From Thermomonas hydrothermalis (GTDB lineage Bacteria; Pseudomonadota; Gammaproteobacteria; Xanthomonadales; Xanthomonadaceae), in the NCBI RefSeq assembly GCF_900129205.1, contig NZ_FQUK01000022.1:1-42673 (forward strand): DNA of 42,673 nt. Reading direction: 5' to 3'. Every line of letters begins with the position of its first letter. Position 1 is the stretch's first letter. Of the stretch, positions 1 to 9,040 are shown piece after piece. The position numbers and the translations under genes were made by a program. Under the pieces are notes generated by a model. The model was not told where the DNA came from. It made no database searches and was given only the letters and a program-made list of their open reading frames with translations.

Positions 1-276
1 CGAAAGTGGGTCTCTTGGGCACGACGGTGTCGGCTGACGCCCTTCAAGAAGCTCGGTGCCACCATCCGCGACCACCTCACCGGCATCCTGCGGCATTTCG
101 ACACCGGCCTGTCCAACGGCCAGGTCGAGGCCTTCAACGCCCAGATCCAGGCCGCCAAGGCCCGCGCCAAGGGCTATCGCACTGACGCCAACCTGATCGC
201 CATCAGCTACCTGCTGTGCGCCAAGCTCAGGCATCTACCCCGTCACCCTTGGCTCCATGCTCCCCATCAGACATGA
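1..276 (+). CDS. ISL3 family transposase, C-terminal part
   Basis: The first reading frame is open from base 1 to a TGA at 274-276 and gives the last 91 residues of a transposase. The segments WVSWARRCRL, FKKLGATIRDHLTGIL, LSNGQVEAFNAQIQ, AKARAKGYRT and YLLCAKLRHLP match the C-terminal DDE region of ISL3 transposases as I know it; NGQVEAFN carries the final catalytic glutamate. The N-terminal zinc-finger and helix-turn-helix part and the two catalytic aspartates are outside the window. The last residues overlap the first codons of the next ORF in another frame. Whether the element is complete and active cannot be judged from here. Confidence 0.85.
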   Translation, partial: RKWVSWARRCRLTPFKKLGATIRDHLTGILRHFDTGLSNGQVEAFNAQIQAAKARAKGYRTDANLIAISYLLCAKLRHLPRHPWLHAPHQT

Positions 277-305
277 ACCGTTTCCACTGGAATCGCGATT
301 GAGCC
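1..305 (+). mobile_element. Right end of an ISL3-family insertion sequence
   Basis: The window opens inside a transposase gene of ISL3 type; the rest of the element lies outside. The exact right end is not certain. A candidate lies near 305, because the complement there reads GGCTC followed by the 10-base palindrome AATCGCGATT (291-300), and ISL3 elements commonly begin with GGCTC or similar. The left inverted repeat needed to prove this is not in the window. Confidence 0.5.
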
Positions 306-913
306 TGTTGCAGGTGGTCCGCTTCAGGGAGGGCGGGTGGTGGGTCAATGTAAACATCGCCCGCATGCTGGTGGACTTGGAGCCTTCCATGGCGCGGCGT
401 TATGCGGCGCTTGCGGTGGCCGATGAGCCAGAGAAAGCCGCAGGCCACTACTACCTGGCGGTCAGTAGCCTTTACACCAAGCGCTTCGATGAGGCAGACA
501 AGCACTACCAGCTGGCGATGCAGGATTCGGATTACCTGCACTCCAGTCTGGATGAGGTTGTAAGGATGTGGATGTTCGAAGCCGGACTCTCGCCGAAAGA
601 GGGAGGCTTGCGGGCGCGGCCTTATATTGAGCGACTGGTGCGCGAGTTTCCCGATGATGGACGTGGCTACATGTATCGCATCCTGTCCGAGGGAGCGATC
701 ACGGGAAAAGTTCCTGAGCAGTGGATTGCCGATTTCGAGCAGCGGGCCGATCTGAACGATCACCGGCAGGCTGGGTTCCTGCGATGGCTGCAGGAGATGC
801 GCAAGTCAGCGTCATTGCGCATTGTGTTGCCTTCAGCGTCGCACGAGGCGGGGAGGCAGAAGCAGAGCATGCGCGACGTGGACGGTGTGCCTGGCGGCAA
901 GCGTTCAAAGTGA
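257..913 (+). CDS. Hypothetical TPR-like protein, probably 5'-truncated by the ISL3 element
   Basis: This open frame of 218 codons starts inside the transposase gene, so its annotated start is probably an artefact of the IS junction. The native gene would begin further upstream and be cut near base 305. Residues about 58-95 (EKAAGHYYLAVSSLYTKRFD onward) look like one tetratricopeptide repeat, a helical pair in which a small residue and tyrosines alternate. No signal peptide, membrane segment or catalytic motif is visible. The last 40 residues are basic and low in complexity. I do not recognise the family. The frame runs co-directionally into glnE with a 161-base gap. Confidence 0.5.
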   Translation: MLPIRHEPFPLESRLSLLQVVRFREGGWWVNVNIARMLVDLEPSMARRYAALAVADEPEKAAGHYYLAVSSLYTKRFDEADKHYQLAMQDSDYLHSSLDEVVRMWMFEAGLSPKEGGLRARPYIERLVREFPDDGRGYMYRILSEGAITGKVPEQWIADFEQRADLNDHRQAGFLRWLQEMRKSASLRIVLPSASHEAGRQKQSMRDVDGVPGGKRSK

Positions 914-1074
914 CGGGAACTTCTTGTAGCTAAGTTGACAAGCATGGTGGAGGGCGGAAGGCAGTGCGCGCTGATCGCCCGCTCACAAGGCAGGTCCCGG
1001 CCTGACACTGTTCGGATCGCTGTAATCTGCGGCAACGACGACATGCGCAAGCGCCTGGATGCCACAATCGGCGT

Positions 1075-3861
1075 ATGACGCCATGTTCCGATGATCCGGT
1101 GATTGCCGAGCTTGCCGCCCGCGCCTGTGCGCGGGTGCAGGCCGCCGGTGCTGTGCTGGAGCCTGCTCAGCAGGATGCCGTGCAGCGCCTGGCAATCGCC
1201 AGCGATTTCGCGATCGACGTATTGACGCGCCAGCCCACGCTGCTGGCGACGCTGCAGGCCGATGCGGCCACGCCATTGTCGCCGCCGCTGCTGGCACCTG
1301 ATACGCCCGGCGACTGGGCGCGCCAGCTGCGGCGCTACCGGCAGGCGGAATCCGCCCGGCTGGTGTGGCGCGACGTGGTCGAAGGCGTGGACGTGGAGGA
1401 GATCCTGGCCGGCAGCAGTGCGCTGGCGGACACCTGTCTGCAGGTGGCGCTCAATGCGCTGGAGGCCGACTTCGCCCGTCGTTTCGGCATCGTGCGCGCC
1501 AGTGACGGCACGCCGCAGCGGCTGGTGGTGTTCGGGCTTGGCAAGCTCGGTGGGCGCGAGCTCAACTTCAGTTCCGACGTCGATCTGGTGTACGCCTACG
1601 CGCAGGAAGGGGAGTCCGATGGCGCGCGTGCGCTGCATGCGCAGGACTATTTCGCGCGTCTGGGCCAGCAGCTGGCCAAACTGCTGGATGAGGTGACCGC
1701 CGACGGGTTTTGCCACCGTGTTGACCTCAGGCTGCGACCATTTGGCAGCGCCGGTCGCGTGGCGCTGTCGTTTGCGGCGATGGAGGCCTATTTCCAGCGC
1801 GAAGGGCGTGATTGGGAGCGCTACGCGTGGCAGAAGGCGCGTCCGGTGGCCGGTGATCTCGACGCCGGTGCGCGTTTGCTGGAGACACTGCGGCCGTTCG
1901 TCTATCGCCGCTATCTCGACTATGGCGCGCTGGATGGGCTGCGCGCGATGAAAGCGATGATCGCCGCCGAAGTGGCACGCAAGGAGCTGGCGGACGACAT
2001 CAAACGCGGTCCTGGCGGCATCCGCGAGATCGAGTTCCTGGTCCAGGCCCTGCAACTGATCCGCGGTGGCCGCGAGCCGGCGCTGTGTCGGCGTGGTCTG
2101 TTGCCGGCCTTGCAGGCGCTGGCCGAGGCCGGGCACTTGCCCGTTGCCACGGCTGCGGGCCTGGTCGAGGCGTACCGGTTTCTGCGGCGGCTGGAAAACC
2201 GCCTGCAGATGCTGGCCGATGCGCAAACCCATGCCCTGCCCACCGACCCGGTCGTGTGTGCGCGTATCGCCTGTGGGCTGGGGTATCCGGACTGGGCGGC
2301 GTTGCGGGACGCGCTTGACCGCCATCGCGCCCGGGTCAGCGAGGAGTTCGATGCCTTGCTGGCGGCGCGGCGGGCGCGTGCCGGCGGGGATTCCGGGATG
2401 GCCGACTACTGGCGGGCACTGCCTGACCATGCGCAGCCCGCCATGCTGGCAGATGCCGGGTTTGCCGAACCGGAAGCGTTGCATGGGCTGTTGCGCGATT
2501 TTGCCCGCAGCCCCGGTGTGCGTGAGCTGTCCGATGCCGCCCGCGCTCGGCTGGATCGCGTGCTGCCGGCGCTGTTGGCGCGTGCGGCGGCCACGTCCGC
2601 ACCCGATTTAGTGCTACGCCGGGTGCTGCCGCTGTTGCAGACCCTGCTGCGGCGCGCCAGCTATCTGGCGCTGTTGGACGAGCAGCCGGCCGCGCTGTCG
2701 CGGCTGATGGATACCCTGGCTCGCAGCGCCCTGCTGGGTGAACGGTTGGCGGCATATCCGCTGCTACTGGATGAACTGCTGGACGTGCGTATCGGTGGCG
2801 CTCTGCCGGACGCGGCAGCGATTCGGGCGCAGTGTCAGGCGGCGCTGCGCATGGACGACGTGGAGGCGTCGCTGGATGCGCTCAATGAGGTGCGCCAGGC
2901 GCTGAGCTTCAGGTTTGCGTTGGCGCTGCTGGATGCGCGGATCGACGCCGGCGATTGCGCGCGCCGGCTGGCCTGGCTGGCCGATGCGGTGGTGACCTGC
3001 ACATTGCAACTGGCGGAGGCGGGGCTGCGCGAGGCGCATGGCCGCATCCCCGGCGGCCGGTTCGCCGTGCTGGGCTACGGCACGCTTGGCGGGGAAGAGC
3101 TGGGCTTTGGCTCCGACCTCGACCTGGTGTTTCTCTACGATGCCCCTGACGACGTCGTGTCGGACGGCCCGCGACCGCTGGATGCGCCGCGCTGGTATGC
3201 CCGGCTCGGGCAGAAGCTGGTTGCCCTGCTGGGTGTGCGGACGGGTGCCGGTCGGTTGTTTGATGTTGATATGCGGCTGCGTCCGGACGGTGCCAAGGGG
3301 CTGTTGGTGTCCAGCCTGGCCAGCTTCAGTGACTACCAGCGTCAGCGCGCCTGGACCTGGGAGCATCAGGCGCTGGTGCGGGCACGGGTGGTGGCGGGAG
3401 ATGCCGGGCTTGCGCAGGCGTTCGAGACGCTGCGCGCAGACGTGTTGGCGCAACCACGGGATCAGCAGCGGCTGGCCGCCGACGTGGCCGCGATGCGGCG
3501 CAGGATGCGTGCGGAACTGGATCGCAGTGATGCCCACATGGTCGATCTCAAGCAGGGCGAAGGCGGCCTGGTCGATCTGGAGTTTCTGCTGCAGTACCTG
3601 GTATTGCGCGATGCGCACACGCAGCCTGGGTTGCGCACGCCGCGCAATACCGCCGATCTGCTGGCGGCGGCGCACGCCGCCGGCTGCTTCGATGCCGACA
3701 CTCATGCCGCCTTGCGCGCCGCCCACGCCACCCTGCTGCAGGCGGGCCTGCGCTGCACCCTGGATCGGCGTCCACGCCGGGCACCGCGCAGCGATGCGCA
3801 AGTGGCACAGGCGCTGGCAGTGATCCGGGCGGCGACAGCGCCGCTGCTGGCAACGGATTGA
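1075..3861 (+). CDS. glnE: Bifunctional glutamine synthetase adenylyltransferase/adenylyl-removing enzyme GlnE
   Basis: GlnE attaches AMP to a tyrosine of glutamine synthetase and removes it again, so that GS activity follows the nitrogen state reported by the PII protein. The 928-residue length is close to the usual 940-950. Both nucleotidyltransferase domains are visible. The N-terminal adenylyl-removing domain has [19 protein letters not shown] at about residues 152-171. The C-terminal adenylyl-transferase domain has [19 protein letters not shown] near residue 665. Each keeps the GG...SDxDL signature with its two metal-binding aspartates. The ATG at 1075 has no clear Shine-Dalgarno sequence, and a weak CTGACA/TAATCT promoter-like pair lies at 1002-1028. 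Convergent with the next gene. Confidence 0.97.
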   Translation: MTPCSDDPVIAELAARACARVQAAGAVLEPAQQDAVQRLAIASDFAIDVLTRQPTLLATLQADAATPLSPPLLAPDTPGDWARQLRRYRQAESARLVWRDVVEGVDVEEILAGSSALADTCLQVALNALEADFARRFGIVRASDGTPQRLVVFGLGKLGGRELNFSSDVDLVYAYAQEGESDGARALHAQDYFARLGQQLAKLLDEVTADGFCHRVDLRLRPFGSAGRVALSFAAMEAYFQREGRDWERYAWQKARPVAGDLDAGARLLETLRPFVYRRYLDYGALDGLRAMKAMIAAEVARKELADDIKRGPGGIREIEFLVQALQLIRGGREPALCRRGLLPALQALAEAGHLPVATAAGLVEAYRFLRRLENRLQMLADAQTHALPTDPVVCARIACGLGYPDWAALRDALDRHRARVSEEFDALLAARRARAGGDSGMADYWRALPDHAQPAMLADAGFAEPEALHGLLRDFARSPGVRELSDAARARLDRVLPALLARAAATSAPDLVLRRVLPLLQTLLRRASYLALLDEQPAALSRLMDTLARSALLGERLAAYPLLLDELLDVRIGGALPDAAAIRAQCQAALRMDDVEASLDALNEVRQALSFRFALALLDARIDAGDCARRLAWLADAVVTCTLQLAEAGLREAHGRIPGGRFAVLGYGTLGGEELGFGSDLDLVFLYDAPDDVVSDGPRPLDAPRWYARLGQKLVALLGVRTGAGRLFDVDMRLRPDGAKGLLVSSLASFSDYQRQRAWTWEHQALVRARVVAGDAGLAQAFETLRADVLAQPRDQQRLAADVAAMRRRMRAELDRSDAHMVDLKQGEGGLVDLEFLLQYLVLRDAHTQPGLRTPRNTADLLAAAHAAGCFDADTHAALRAAHATLLQAGLRCTLDRRPRRAPRSDAQVAQALAVIRAATAPLLATD

Positions 3862-3923
3862 ACGCGCTGCGGCGGGTGTGTTGAGGAGGCCTGGTCGCCC
3901 ATCCGTGACCGACGCGAGCGGCC

Positions 3924-4889
3924 TTATGCAAGCCCAAGCCACTGCCGCAGCTGCGAGGCGATGCGTTCGGGTTCGCGCAGTGGCTGCACCGGATACGCCG
4001 CCAGCGTGTCATCCAGCGGTTTTGCCCGGTCACTGCCCAGCAGGTGAGCGAGGAAATGCCGGGGTCGGCCACGGACGCATGCGGGTTGCCAGACAAACAG
4101 CGGGGCAGCGGTGGCCGCTGCTTCGCTGAGCATGTTCACCGAGTCCGGCGTGCAGATCAGACGATCGGCGTGCGCCAGCAGCCCGGCGTAGGGGTTGGGG
4201 CCGTCGGCAGGCCCGCGCCAGCGCAGCCCCGGCAGGGCGGGGTCGATCCGGGCCAGTGCCTGCGCCCAGTCGGGTGGGGTGCGTGGCGAGACCACCACGC
4301 TGAAGCTGCCGCCTTCTGCCCGCGTCTGTGCCGCCAGCCGCGTCAGCAGGGCCAGGAAGGCCGGTGTTGTCAGGGGGGCATGCCGGGTCGGGCCACCCAC
4401 CAGGAGCACGGTGCGCGGTGCCGGCAACTGTGCGCCCTGCGGAAATGCCGCGGCGGCGTGCTGCAGCCAACGGTCGTCCACCGGATGCAGGCTGCCATGC
4501 AGGGTCAGCACGTTGTCGCCGCGCAGCCGGTCGTGCATCGGCACCACCAGCGCATCCCAATGCCGCGCGGGGAGGCGGGGATCCAGCACCTGCACCACCT
4601 GGCTGCCGGCACGGCGCAGCAGGCGGGTGGCCAGGGCCGCCTGGCGGCCGCAGCCTACGGCCAGTCGCGGAGGTTGCCGCAACAGCGGATGCAGGCCAGG
4701 GTCGAACCCCTGGGCCGCCCCGGGCAACAGGCGTGGGGCCACCCAGCGCCAGGGCGGGCGCGGTGTCAGACACAGCGCGCCGGCGCCTGGGGCGAGCAGG
4801 CAGGCCAAGGCCTGCGCCTGGCGGGCGTGGCCGGCGCGACCGTCGTGCACGGCCAGGCAGCTTGGGGCTGCGGGGGTCGATCGTTGCAT
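3924..4889 (-). CDS. ELM1/GtrOC1 family protein
   Basis: The protein resembles the mitochondrial fission ELM1-like family (PF06258), a glycosyltransferase-B-like fold often found near LPS genes in Lysobacterales. Its biochemical role in bacteria is not settled. The family pattern is visible: an early [14 protein letters not shown] segment, the central VVPMHDRL and [12 protein letters not shown] motifs, [13 protein letters not shown], and a late [12 protein letters not shown] motif near the C-terminus that resembles a sugar-nucleotide binding site. I chose the ATG at 4889, which gives 321 residues starting [11 protein letters not shown]. An upstream ATG at 4943 would add 18 residues. Neither has a good ribosome binding site. 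It is divergent from the nitroreductase gene. Confidence 0.85.
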   Translation of the reverse strand: MQRSTPAAPSCLAVHDGRAGHARQAQALACLLAPGAGALCLTPRPPWRWVAPRLLPGAAQGFDPGLHPLLRQPPRLAVGCGRQAALATRLLRRAGSQVVQVLDPRLPARHWDALVVPMHDRLRGDNVLTLHGSLHPVDDRWLQHAAAAFPQGAQLPAPRTVLLVGGPTRHAPLTTPAFLALLTRLAAQTRAEGGSFSVVVSPRTPPDWAQALARIDPALPGLRWRGPADGPNPYAGLLAHADRLICTPDSVNMLSEAAATAAPLFVWQPACVRGRPRHFLAHLLGSDRAKPLDDTLAAYPVQPLREPERIASQLRQWLGLA

Positions 4890-4920
4890 GGGTGGCGTCA
4901 ATCCGTTTCGATCAGGGGAT

Positions 4921-4948
4921 ATTGCCTGCGGCAATGGCGCCATACACT
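4921..4948. promoter_or_regulatory. Palindrome and -10-like element between the ELM1 and nitroreductase genes
   Basis: ATTGCC-TGC-GGCAAT (4921-4935) is a perfect inverted repeat with a three-base centre. It is followed by TACACT (4943-4948), a good -10 candidate for the rightward gene; a TTGCCT -35 candidate overlaps the repeat but sits only 15 bases away. A regulator binding the repeat would sit on the -35 region. No regulator is assigned. Confidence 0.35.
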
Positions 4949-4987
4949 GTCAGCCCGTGTTTTCGACTCGATGGAGTGAACCCTGAC

Positions 4988-5578
4988 ATGCACGCCCCTC
5001 TGAACGATGCCGCCCTCGACCAGTTGTTCCGCACCGCCCGAACCTACAACGCCTTCACCGGCGACGTGTCGGACGAGACCCTGCGCCGGCTGTATGACCT
5101 GATGAAGTTTGGCCCCACCGAGGCCAACACCACCCCGGCGCGGATTGTGTTCGTCAAGTCGAAGGAGGCCAAGGCCAAGCTTGGCCCGGCGCTGTCCGAG
5201 GGGAACTACAAAAAAACCATGGAAGCGCCGGTGACCGCCATCGTCGGCTATGACATGCGCTTCTACGAGAAGCTGCCGGTGCTGTTCCCGCACACCGACG
5301 CCAAGGCCTGGTTCGAGCATCGCGATGCGGCCGAGCTGGCCTGGGTGGCGATGCGCAACAGTGCCCTGCAGACGGCCTACCTGATCCTGGCTGCGCGCGC
5401 GCTGGGGCTGGACTGCGGGCCGATGACCGGCTTCGACAATGCCAAGGTGGACGAGGCGTTCTTCGCCGGCACCTCGATTCGTTCCAACATTCTGGTCAAC
5501 CTTGGGTACGGCGACCCCGCCAGCCTGTTCCCGCGCTCGCCGCGGCTGCCGTTCGACGAAGCCTGCCGGATCGAGTGA
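4988..5578 (+). CDS. Nitroreductase family protein, RutE-like malonic semialdehyde reductase
   Basis: This FMN-dependent nitroreductase-fold protein of 196 residues resembles RutE, which reduces malonic semialdehyde to 3-hydroxypropionate at the end of the Rut pyrimidine route. Visible family features are the N-terminal [17 protein letters not shown], the FMN-contacting [33 protein letters not shown], and the [20 protein letters not shown] block with the C-terminal [15 protein letters not shown]. No other rut gene is nearby, so the physiological substrate may be another aldehyde or a nitro/quinone compound. I use the first ATG of the family-like sequence at 4988. The frame stays open far upstream only because of the high GC content. 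Pirin follows after 13 bases, probably co-transcribed. Confidence 0.9.
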   Translation: MHAPLNDAALDQLFRTARTYNAFTGDVSDETLRRLYDLMKFGPTEANTTPARIVFVKSKEAKAKLGPALSEGNYKKTMEAPVTAIVGYDMRFYEKLPVLFPHTDAKAWFEHRDAAELAWVAMRNSALQTAYLILAARALGLDCGPMTGFDNAKVDEAFFAGTSIRSNILVNLGYGDPASLFPRSPRLPFDEACRIE

Positions 5579-5591
5579 GCAGGAGGCCGCG

Positions 5592-6299
5592 ATGATCCTG
5601 CAGCGACCCTCCGCCGCACGCGGCGAGGTGCACCTGGACTGGCTGCACAGCCGGCATACCTTTTCCTTCGGCCACTACTACGATCCGGCCTGGATGGGCT
5701 TTGGCGTGCTGCGCGTCATCAACGAGGACACCGTCGCCCCCGGCGGTGGGTTTGCCCCGCATCGACACGCCAATATGGAAATCCTGAGCGTGGTGCTGTC
5801 AGGGGCGTTGGCGCACCGTGACAGCACCGGCAACGAGGGCGTGATCCGTGCCGGAGAGGTGCAGTGGATGAGCGCCGGTCACGGCATCGAACACAGCGAA
5901 TACAACGCATCCACAGACGCACCGGTGCATTTTTTGCAAATCTGGCTGCAGCCGGACCGGCTCAACTATGCCCCGGCTTATGCCAGTCGGCCGTTTCCAC
6001 CGGAGCAGCGGCGCGGGCGCTGGGTGTGTCTGGCAGCGCCGGACGGTGCCGAGGGTGGCTTGCCGATCCGTCAGCAGGCCTGGCTGCGGGCGGCCCGGCT
6101 GCAGGCGCAGGCGCGGCTGTCGGCCGAGCTCGACCCGGCGCACCGGTACTGGCTGCACGTGGCCAGCGGGACGGTCGCCGTCGGCCAGCAGCGGCTGGCC
6201 GCCGGCGATGCGCTGGGGTGGGTGGGCGAACACGGGTCACTGCAGTTGCAGGGGCTGGCCGACGACAGCGAGGTGCTGCTGTTCACGCTGCCAGCATGA
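5592..6299 (+). CDS. Pirin family protein (YhhW-like)
   Basis: A two-cupin pirin-type protein of 235 residues. The N-terminal cupin carries the metal site in GGGFAPHRHANMEILSVVL (two histidines and a glutamate) with a further histidine in MSAGHGIEHSEYN. These are the ligands that hold iron or another divalent metal in pirin and in the quercetinase YhhW. The C-terminal cupin (about residue 150 onward) has no ligand set, as usual. The ATG at 5592 has a strong AGGAGG eight bases upstream. The true substrate of bacterial pirins varies, and quercetinase activity should not be assumed. Pairing with the reductase upstream suggests a shared role in redox or detoxification. Confidence 0.93.
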   Translation: MILQRPSAARGEVHLDWLHSRHTFSFGHYYDPAWMGFGVLRVINEDTVAPGGGFAPHRHANMEILSVVLSGALAHRDSTGNEGVIRAGEVQWMSAGHGIEHSEYNASTDAPVHFLQIWLQPDRLNYAPAYASRPFPPEQRRGRWVCLAAPDGAEGGLPIRQQAWLRAARLQAQARLSAELDPAHRYWLHVASGTVAVGQQRLAAGDALGWVGEHGSLQLQGLADDSEVLLFTLPA

Positions 6300-6408
6300 G
6301 GTGCCCGGTGGGGGCGGGTGCTGCGGTACACTGCGCGGGTGCCGGCGTGCCCGCGTTCGCGGCGTCCGGCAGGCCCATGCGGGCCGCACTGTAAGGATTG
6401 CAAAGACC

Positions 6409-6612
6409 ATGGCCGTGTCCCCCTCCCCGACCCCATCCGCCGCGAAGGCCCAGAAGACCTGGCAGGTGCACCGCGCCGATCTGCCCCTGTCCTGCCCGCT
6501 GCCCGAACATGCGGTGTGGAACGAACATCCGCGTGTCTATCTGCCCATCGTCGAGGAAGGTGGACGCAGCGTCTGCCCGTACTGCGGCAACGAGTACGTC
6601 CTGGTGGACTGA
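6409..6612 (+). CDS. Small zinc-finger domain-containing protein
   Basis: A 67-residue protein ending in VCPYCGNEYVLVD. Together with the upstream Cys and His residues (LSCPLPEHAVWNEHPRVYL) this forms the CHCC zinc-finger pattern (PF10276) related to the mitochondrial complex I subunit NDUFS6. Proteins of this size and pattern are common in proteobacteria and have no firmly established role. AAGGA lies 11 bases before the ATG. A TACACT -10 candidate at 6327-6332 could give it and the following LPS genes their own promoter; no good -35 is visible. The next gene starts 14 bases after the stop. Confidence 0.9.
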   Translation: MAVSPSPTPSAAKAQKTWQVHRADLPLSCPLPEHAVWNEHPRVYLPIVEEGGRSVCPYCGNEYVLVD

Positions 6613-6626
6613 CCACGACGGCCGGC

Positions 6627-7730
6627 GTGCGTCGCCTGCATGTCATCCAGCTGCTGCCGGCGCTCGATGCCGGCGGCGTTGAGCGCTCCACCCTGGAAAT
6701 CGCCCAGGCCCTGGTTCAGGCCGGGCATCGCGCCACCGTGGTATCGGCGGGCGGCCGGTTGCTGCCGGCGCTGGAAGCGATCGGGGCTTGCCATGTCAGG
6801 CTTCCGATCGGGCGCAAGTCACTCTCGGTATTGCAAACCTTGCCGGCGCTGCGGCGGCAACTGGCCAATGCCGACATCGTGCACGCACGTTCGCGCCTGC
6901 CCGCCTGGATGGGCTGGTGGGCCCTGCGCGGTCTGGGCACGCGGCGGCCGCACTTTCTCACCACCGTGCATGGGCTGAACTCGCCGTCACGCTACAGCGC
7001 CATCATGACCCGCGGCGAGCGCGTGATCTGTGTGTCGCAGACGGTGCGGGAGTACCTGCTGCGCCACTATCCGGGGCTGGAGCCACAGCGACTGGTGGTG
7101 ATCCCGCGCGGGATCGATCCAGCCGTCTTTGCCCGCACCCCGGCGCCCGATCCGCAGGCACGGGCCCGGATTGCCGGGCGCTATCCGGCGCTGGGCGGCA
7201 CCGGGCCGCTGTTGCTTCTACCGGGGCGTGGTACGCGTCTGAAAGGCCACGCCGATGCCATCACCCTGCTGGCTGCGCTGCGCGCCGAAGGTGTCGATGC
7301 GCGCCTGTGGCTGGCGGGTGTGGTGCAGGGCGGGCGCGCACGCTATCACCGGTCACTCGAACAGATGGCGCAAGAAGCCGGTGTGGCCGGGGCGCTGGCC
7401 TGCACCGCGCCGGTGGCAGACATGCCTGAGGCGTATGCCGCCAGCGATCTGGTACTGCAGCTGTCGCGCCGGCCGGAAGCCTTCGGTCGCACCGTGCTGG
7501 AAGCCCTGGCGGTGGGCCGCCCGGTGCTCGGCTGGCGCCATGGCGGGGTGGGCGAACTGCTGGACGCCTGCTTCCCTGCGGGGGCGCTGCCGCCGTTTGA
7601 TCAGCAGGCCCTGCTCGAGCGCGCCCGCGCGTTCTGCAGGCAGACGCCGGTGTTGCCTGCGACCCTGCCGTACACCTTGCAGGCGATGCAGGCGGCCACG
7701 CTGGCCCTCTATCAGTCGGTGGTGACGTGA
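6627..7730 (+). CDS. Glycosyltransferase family 4 protein (GT-B), probable LPS core or O-chain sugar transferase
   Basis: A 367-residue retaining glycosyltransferase. The N-terminal acceptor domain starts RRLHVIQLLPALDAGGVERS, typical of GT4 enzymes, followed by HARSRLPAW and TTVHGLNSPSRYS. The C-terminal nucleotide-sugar domain has VIPRGIDP, LLLLPGRGTRLKGH and the E-x7-E motif inside EAFGRTVLEALAVGRPVLGW, where the glutamates contact the nucleotide sugar. I chose GTG at 6627; no ATG gives a sensible N-terminus. The stop overlaps the next start by one base (TGATG), so translation is likely coupled to the O-antigen ligase. The donor and acceptor sugars cannot be read from sequence. Confidence 0.92.
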   Translation: MRRLHVIQLLPALDAGGVERSTLEIAQALVQAGHRATVVSAGGRLLPALEAIGACHVRLPIGRKSLSVLQTLPALRRQLANADIVHARSRLPAWMGWWALRGLGTRRPHFLTTVHGLNSPSRYSAIMTRGERVICVSQTVREYLLRHYPGLEPQRLVVIPRGIDPAVFARTPAPDPQARARIAGRYPALGGTGPLLLLPGRGTRLKGHADAITLLAALRAEGVDARLWLAGVVQGGRARYHRSLEQMAQEAGVAGALACTAPVADMPEAYAASDLVLQLSRRPEAFGRTVLEALAVGRPVLGWRHGGVGELLDACFPAGALPPFDQQALLERARAFCRQTPVLPATLPYTLQAMQAATLALYQSVVT

Positions 7731-9040
7731 TGACCGCGCCTGCATCTACCGCCTCACCGGCATGGATCCTGCGCTGGGCGCCTGCCTGGGTGCTGCTGGC
7801 GGTGGCGCTGTGGCCGCTGCCGGGCCTGTCGGCGGGGGTGCTCGGGCTGGGGGCGCTGGGGTTGCTTGGGCATCTGCTGCACACCCGGTTCAGGGGGGCG
7901 AGCCGTTACATGGCCGTTCCGGCCTGGGCGCTGGCGACGGTGCTGTTTGCCGCCTACTGGCTGCCGCAGCTGGTGTCCCTGCCGGATGCATTGGTGCCGC
8001 TTGCCGCCCTGCGCAAGGTGCTGGCCGGCCTGCTGGCCCTGCCGCTGCTGTGGCTGGCGGCGCTGGCGGTGGCCGGTGCGGACGGACGTCGGCGGGTGTT
8101 CGCGGGGCTTGGCCTGATTGCGCTGGCATGGACGCTGGATGCGCTGGTGGCCGTGGCGATCGGAACCAGCCCGCTGTTCTGGTTGCTGGAGCACGGCCAC
8201 CGGCTGCTGGCGGGGCAGCCGTGGTGCCGGCCGCAGGACGTGATCGCGCCTGGGCGGTTGAGTGGGGTGTTCGGCCCCTGCAACCCGAAGCTCGGAATCG
8301 TGCTGGCCTGTCTGGCCCCATTTGCCTTGTGCTGGGCATATCAGCGGCTGGGTGCCGTCGGCAGCGTGCTGGTGGCCGTGGCGATTGGGGGGGTGATCCT
8401 GCTGGCGGGTGCCCGTGCGGCCTGGGTGAGTTACGCCCTGGTGCTGCTCTGGCTGGCGGCGCGGCAGTGGGGACGGCGCGGCGTGCTGGCGACCGTGGTC
8501 GCGATGATGCTGGGGCTGGCCACGCTGGTCGTGCTGTCACCATCGCTGCAGGAACGGGTGCAGCGCAGTGCCCTGGTGCTGCAGCCGCAGACGGCGGATG
8601 CGGCGCTGTCCGGGCGGCTTCGGATCTGGTCGGCGGCGCTGTGCATGTGGACACAGCATCCGGTCAACGGGGTGGGCGTGCGCGGTTTCCGGGCGGCGTT
8701 TGCCGCCTGCGATCCACAGCCCGGTGTATCGCCTGCCTGGGGCACTGGCACGGCGCTGCATGCGCACCAGCTGGTGCTGGAAGTGGCCAGCGAAACCGGC
8801 ACGCTCGGTCTGCTGCTGTGGCTGGCCGGGGTCGCGTTGGCCTGGCGGGCCTGGCGTCATGCCGATGCGGATGCCCGCGCGCAGACCTTCCCGGCGTTGC
8901 TGGCGCTGGTGGCGGCGGTGTTTCCGCTCAATACCCATCTGGCGGTGCATTCCACCTTCTGGGGGGGCGTGGTGCTGCTGCTGGCCGGGCTGTATGCCGG
9001 CAGCCTGTGGGGGCGGGTCGAGGCCAGTGATCAGTCGTAG
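7730..9040 (+). CDS. O-antigen ligase family protein (WaaL/Wzy_C)
   Basis: A polytopic inner-membrane protein of 436 residues with about 10-12 hydrophobic segments. It carries the Wzy_C region: SGVFGPCNPKLGIVLACL, the hydrophobic VILLAGARAAWVSYALVLLW with the conserved Arg, and a long periplasmic loop ending in GTALHAHQLVLEVASETG, where H and E are typical of O-antigen ligases and polymerases. WaaL joins undecaprenyl-linked O-chains to lipid A-core on the periplasmic face. A Wzy polymerase or a PglL-type protein ligase share the fold and cannot be excluded, but the LPS neighbours favour WaaL. An alternative GTG start lies three bases earlier. The last 10 bases overlap the convergent lpxL. Confidence 0.88.
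   Translation: MTAPASTASPAWILRWAPAWVLLAVALWPLPGLSAGVLGLGALGLLGHLLHTRFRGASRYMAVPAWALATVLFAAYWLPQLVSLPDALVPLAALRKVLAGLLALPLLWLAALAVAGADGRRRVFAGLGLIALAWTLDALVAVAIGTSPLFWLLEHGHRLLAGQPWCRPQDVIAPGRLSGVFGPCNPKLGIVLACLAPFALCWAYQRLGAVGSVLVAVAIGGVILLAGARAAWVSYALVLLWLAARQWGRRGVLATVVAMMLGLATLVVLSPSLQERVQRSALVLQPQTADAALSGRLRIWSAALCMWTQHPVNGVGVRGFRAAFAACDPQPGVSPAWGTGTALHAHQLVLEVASETGTLGLLLWLAGVALAWRAWRHADADARAQTFPALLALVAAVFPLNTHLAVHSTFWGGVVLLLAGLYAGSLWGRVEASDQS

Noticed and set aside
935-940. TTGACA as a glnE promoter -35
   Set aside because: No -10-like hexamer lies 16-18 bases downstream.
760-2484. Long minus-strand open frame opposite glnE (574 codons)
   Set aside because: High GC content leaves long open frames opposite real genes. 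The product is Arg/Gln/Pro-rich, matches no family I know, and glnE is fully conserved on the other strand.
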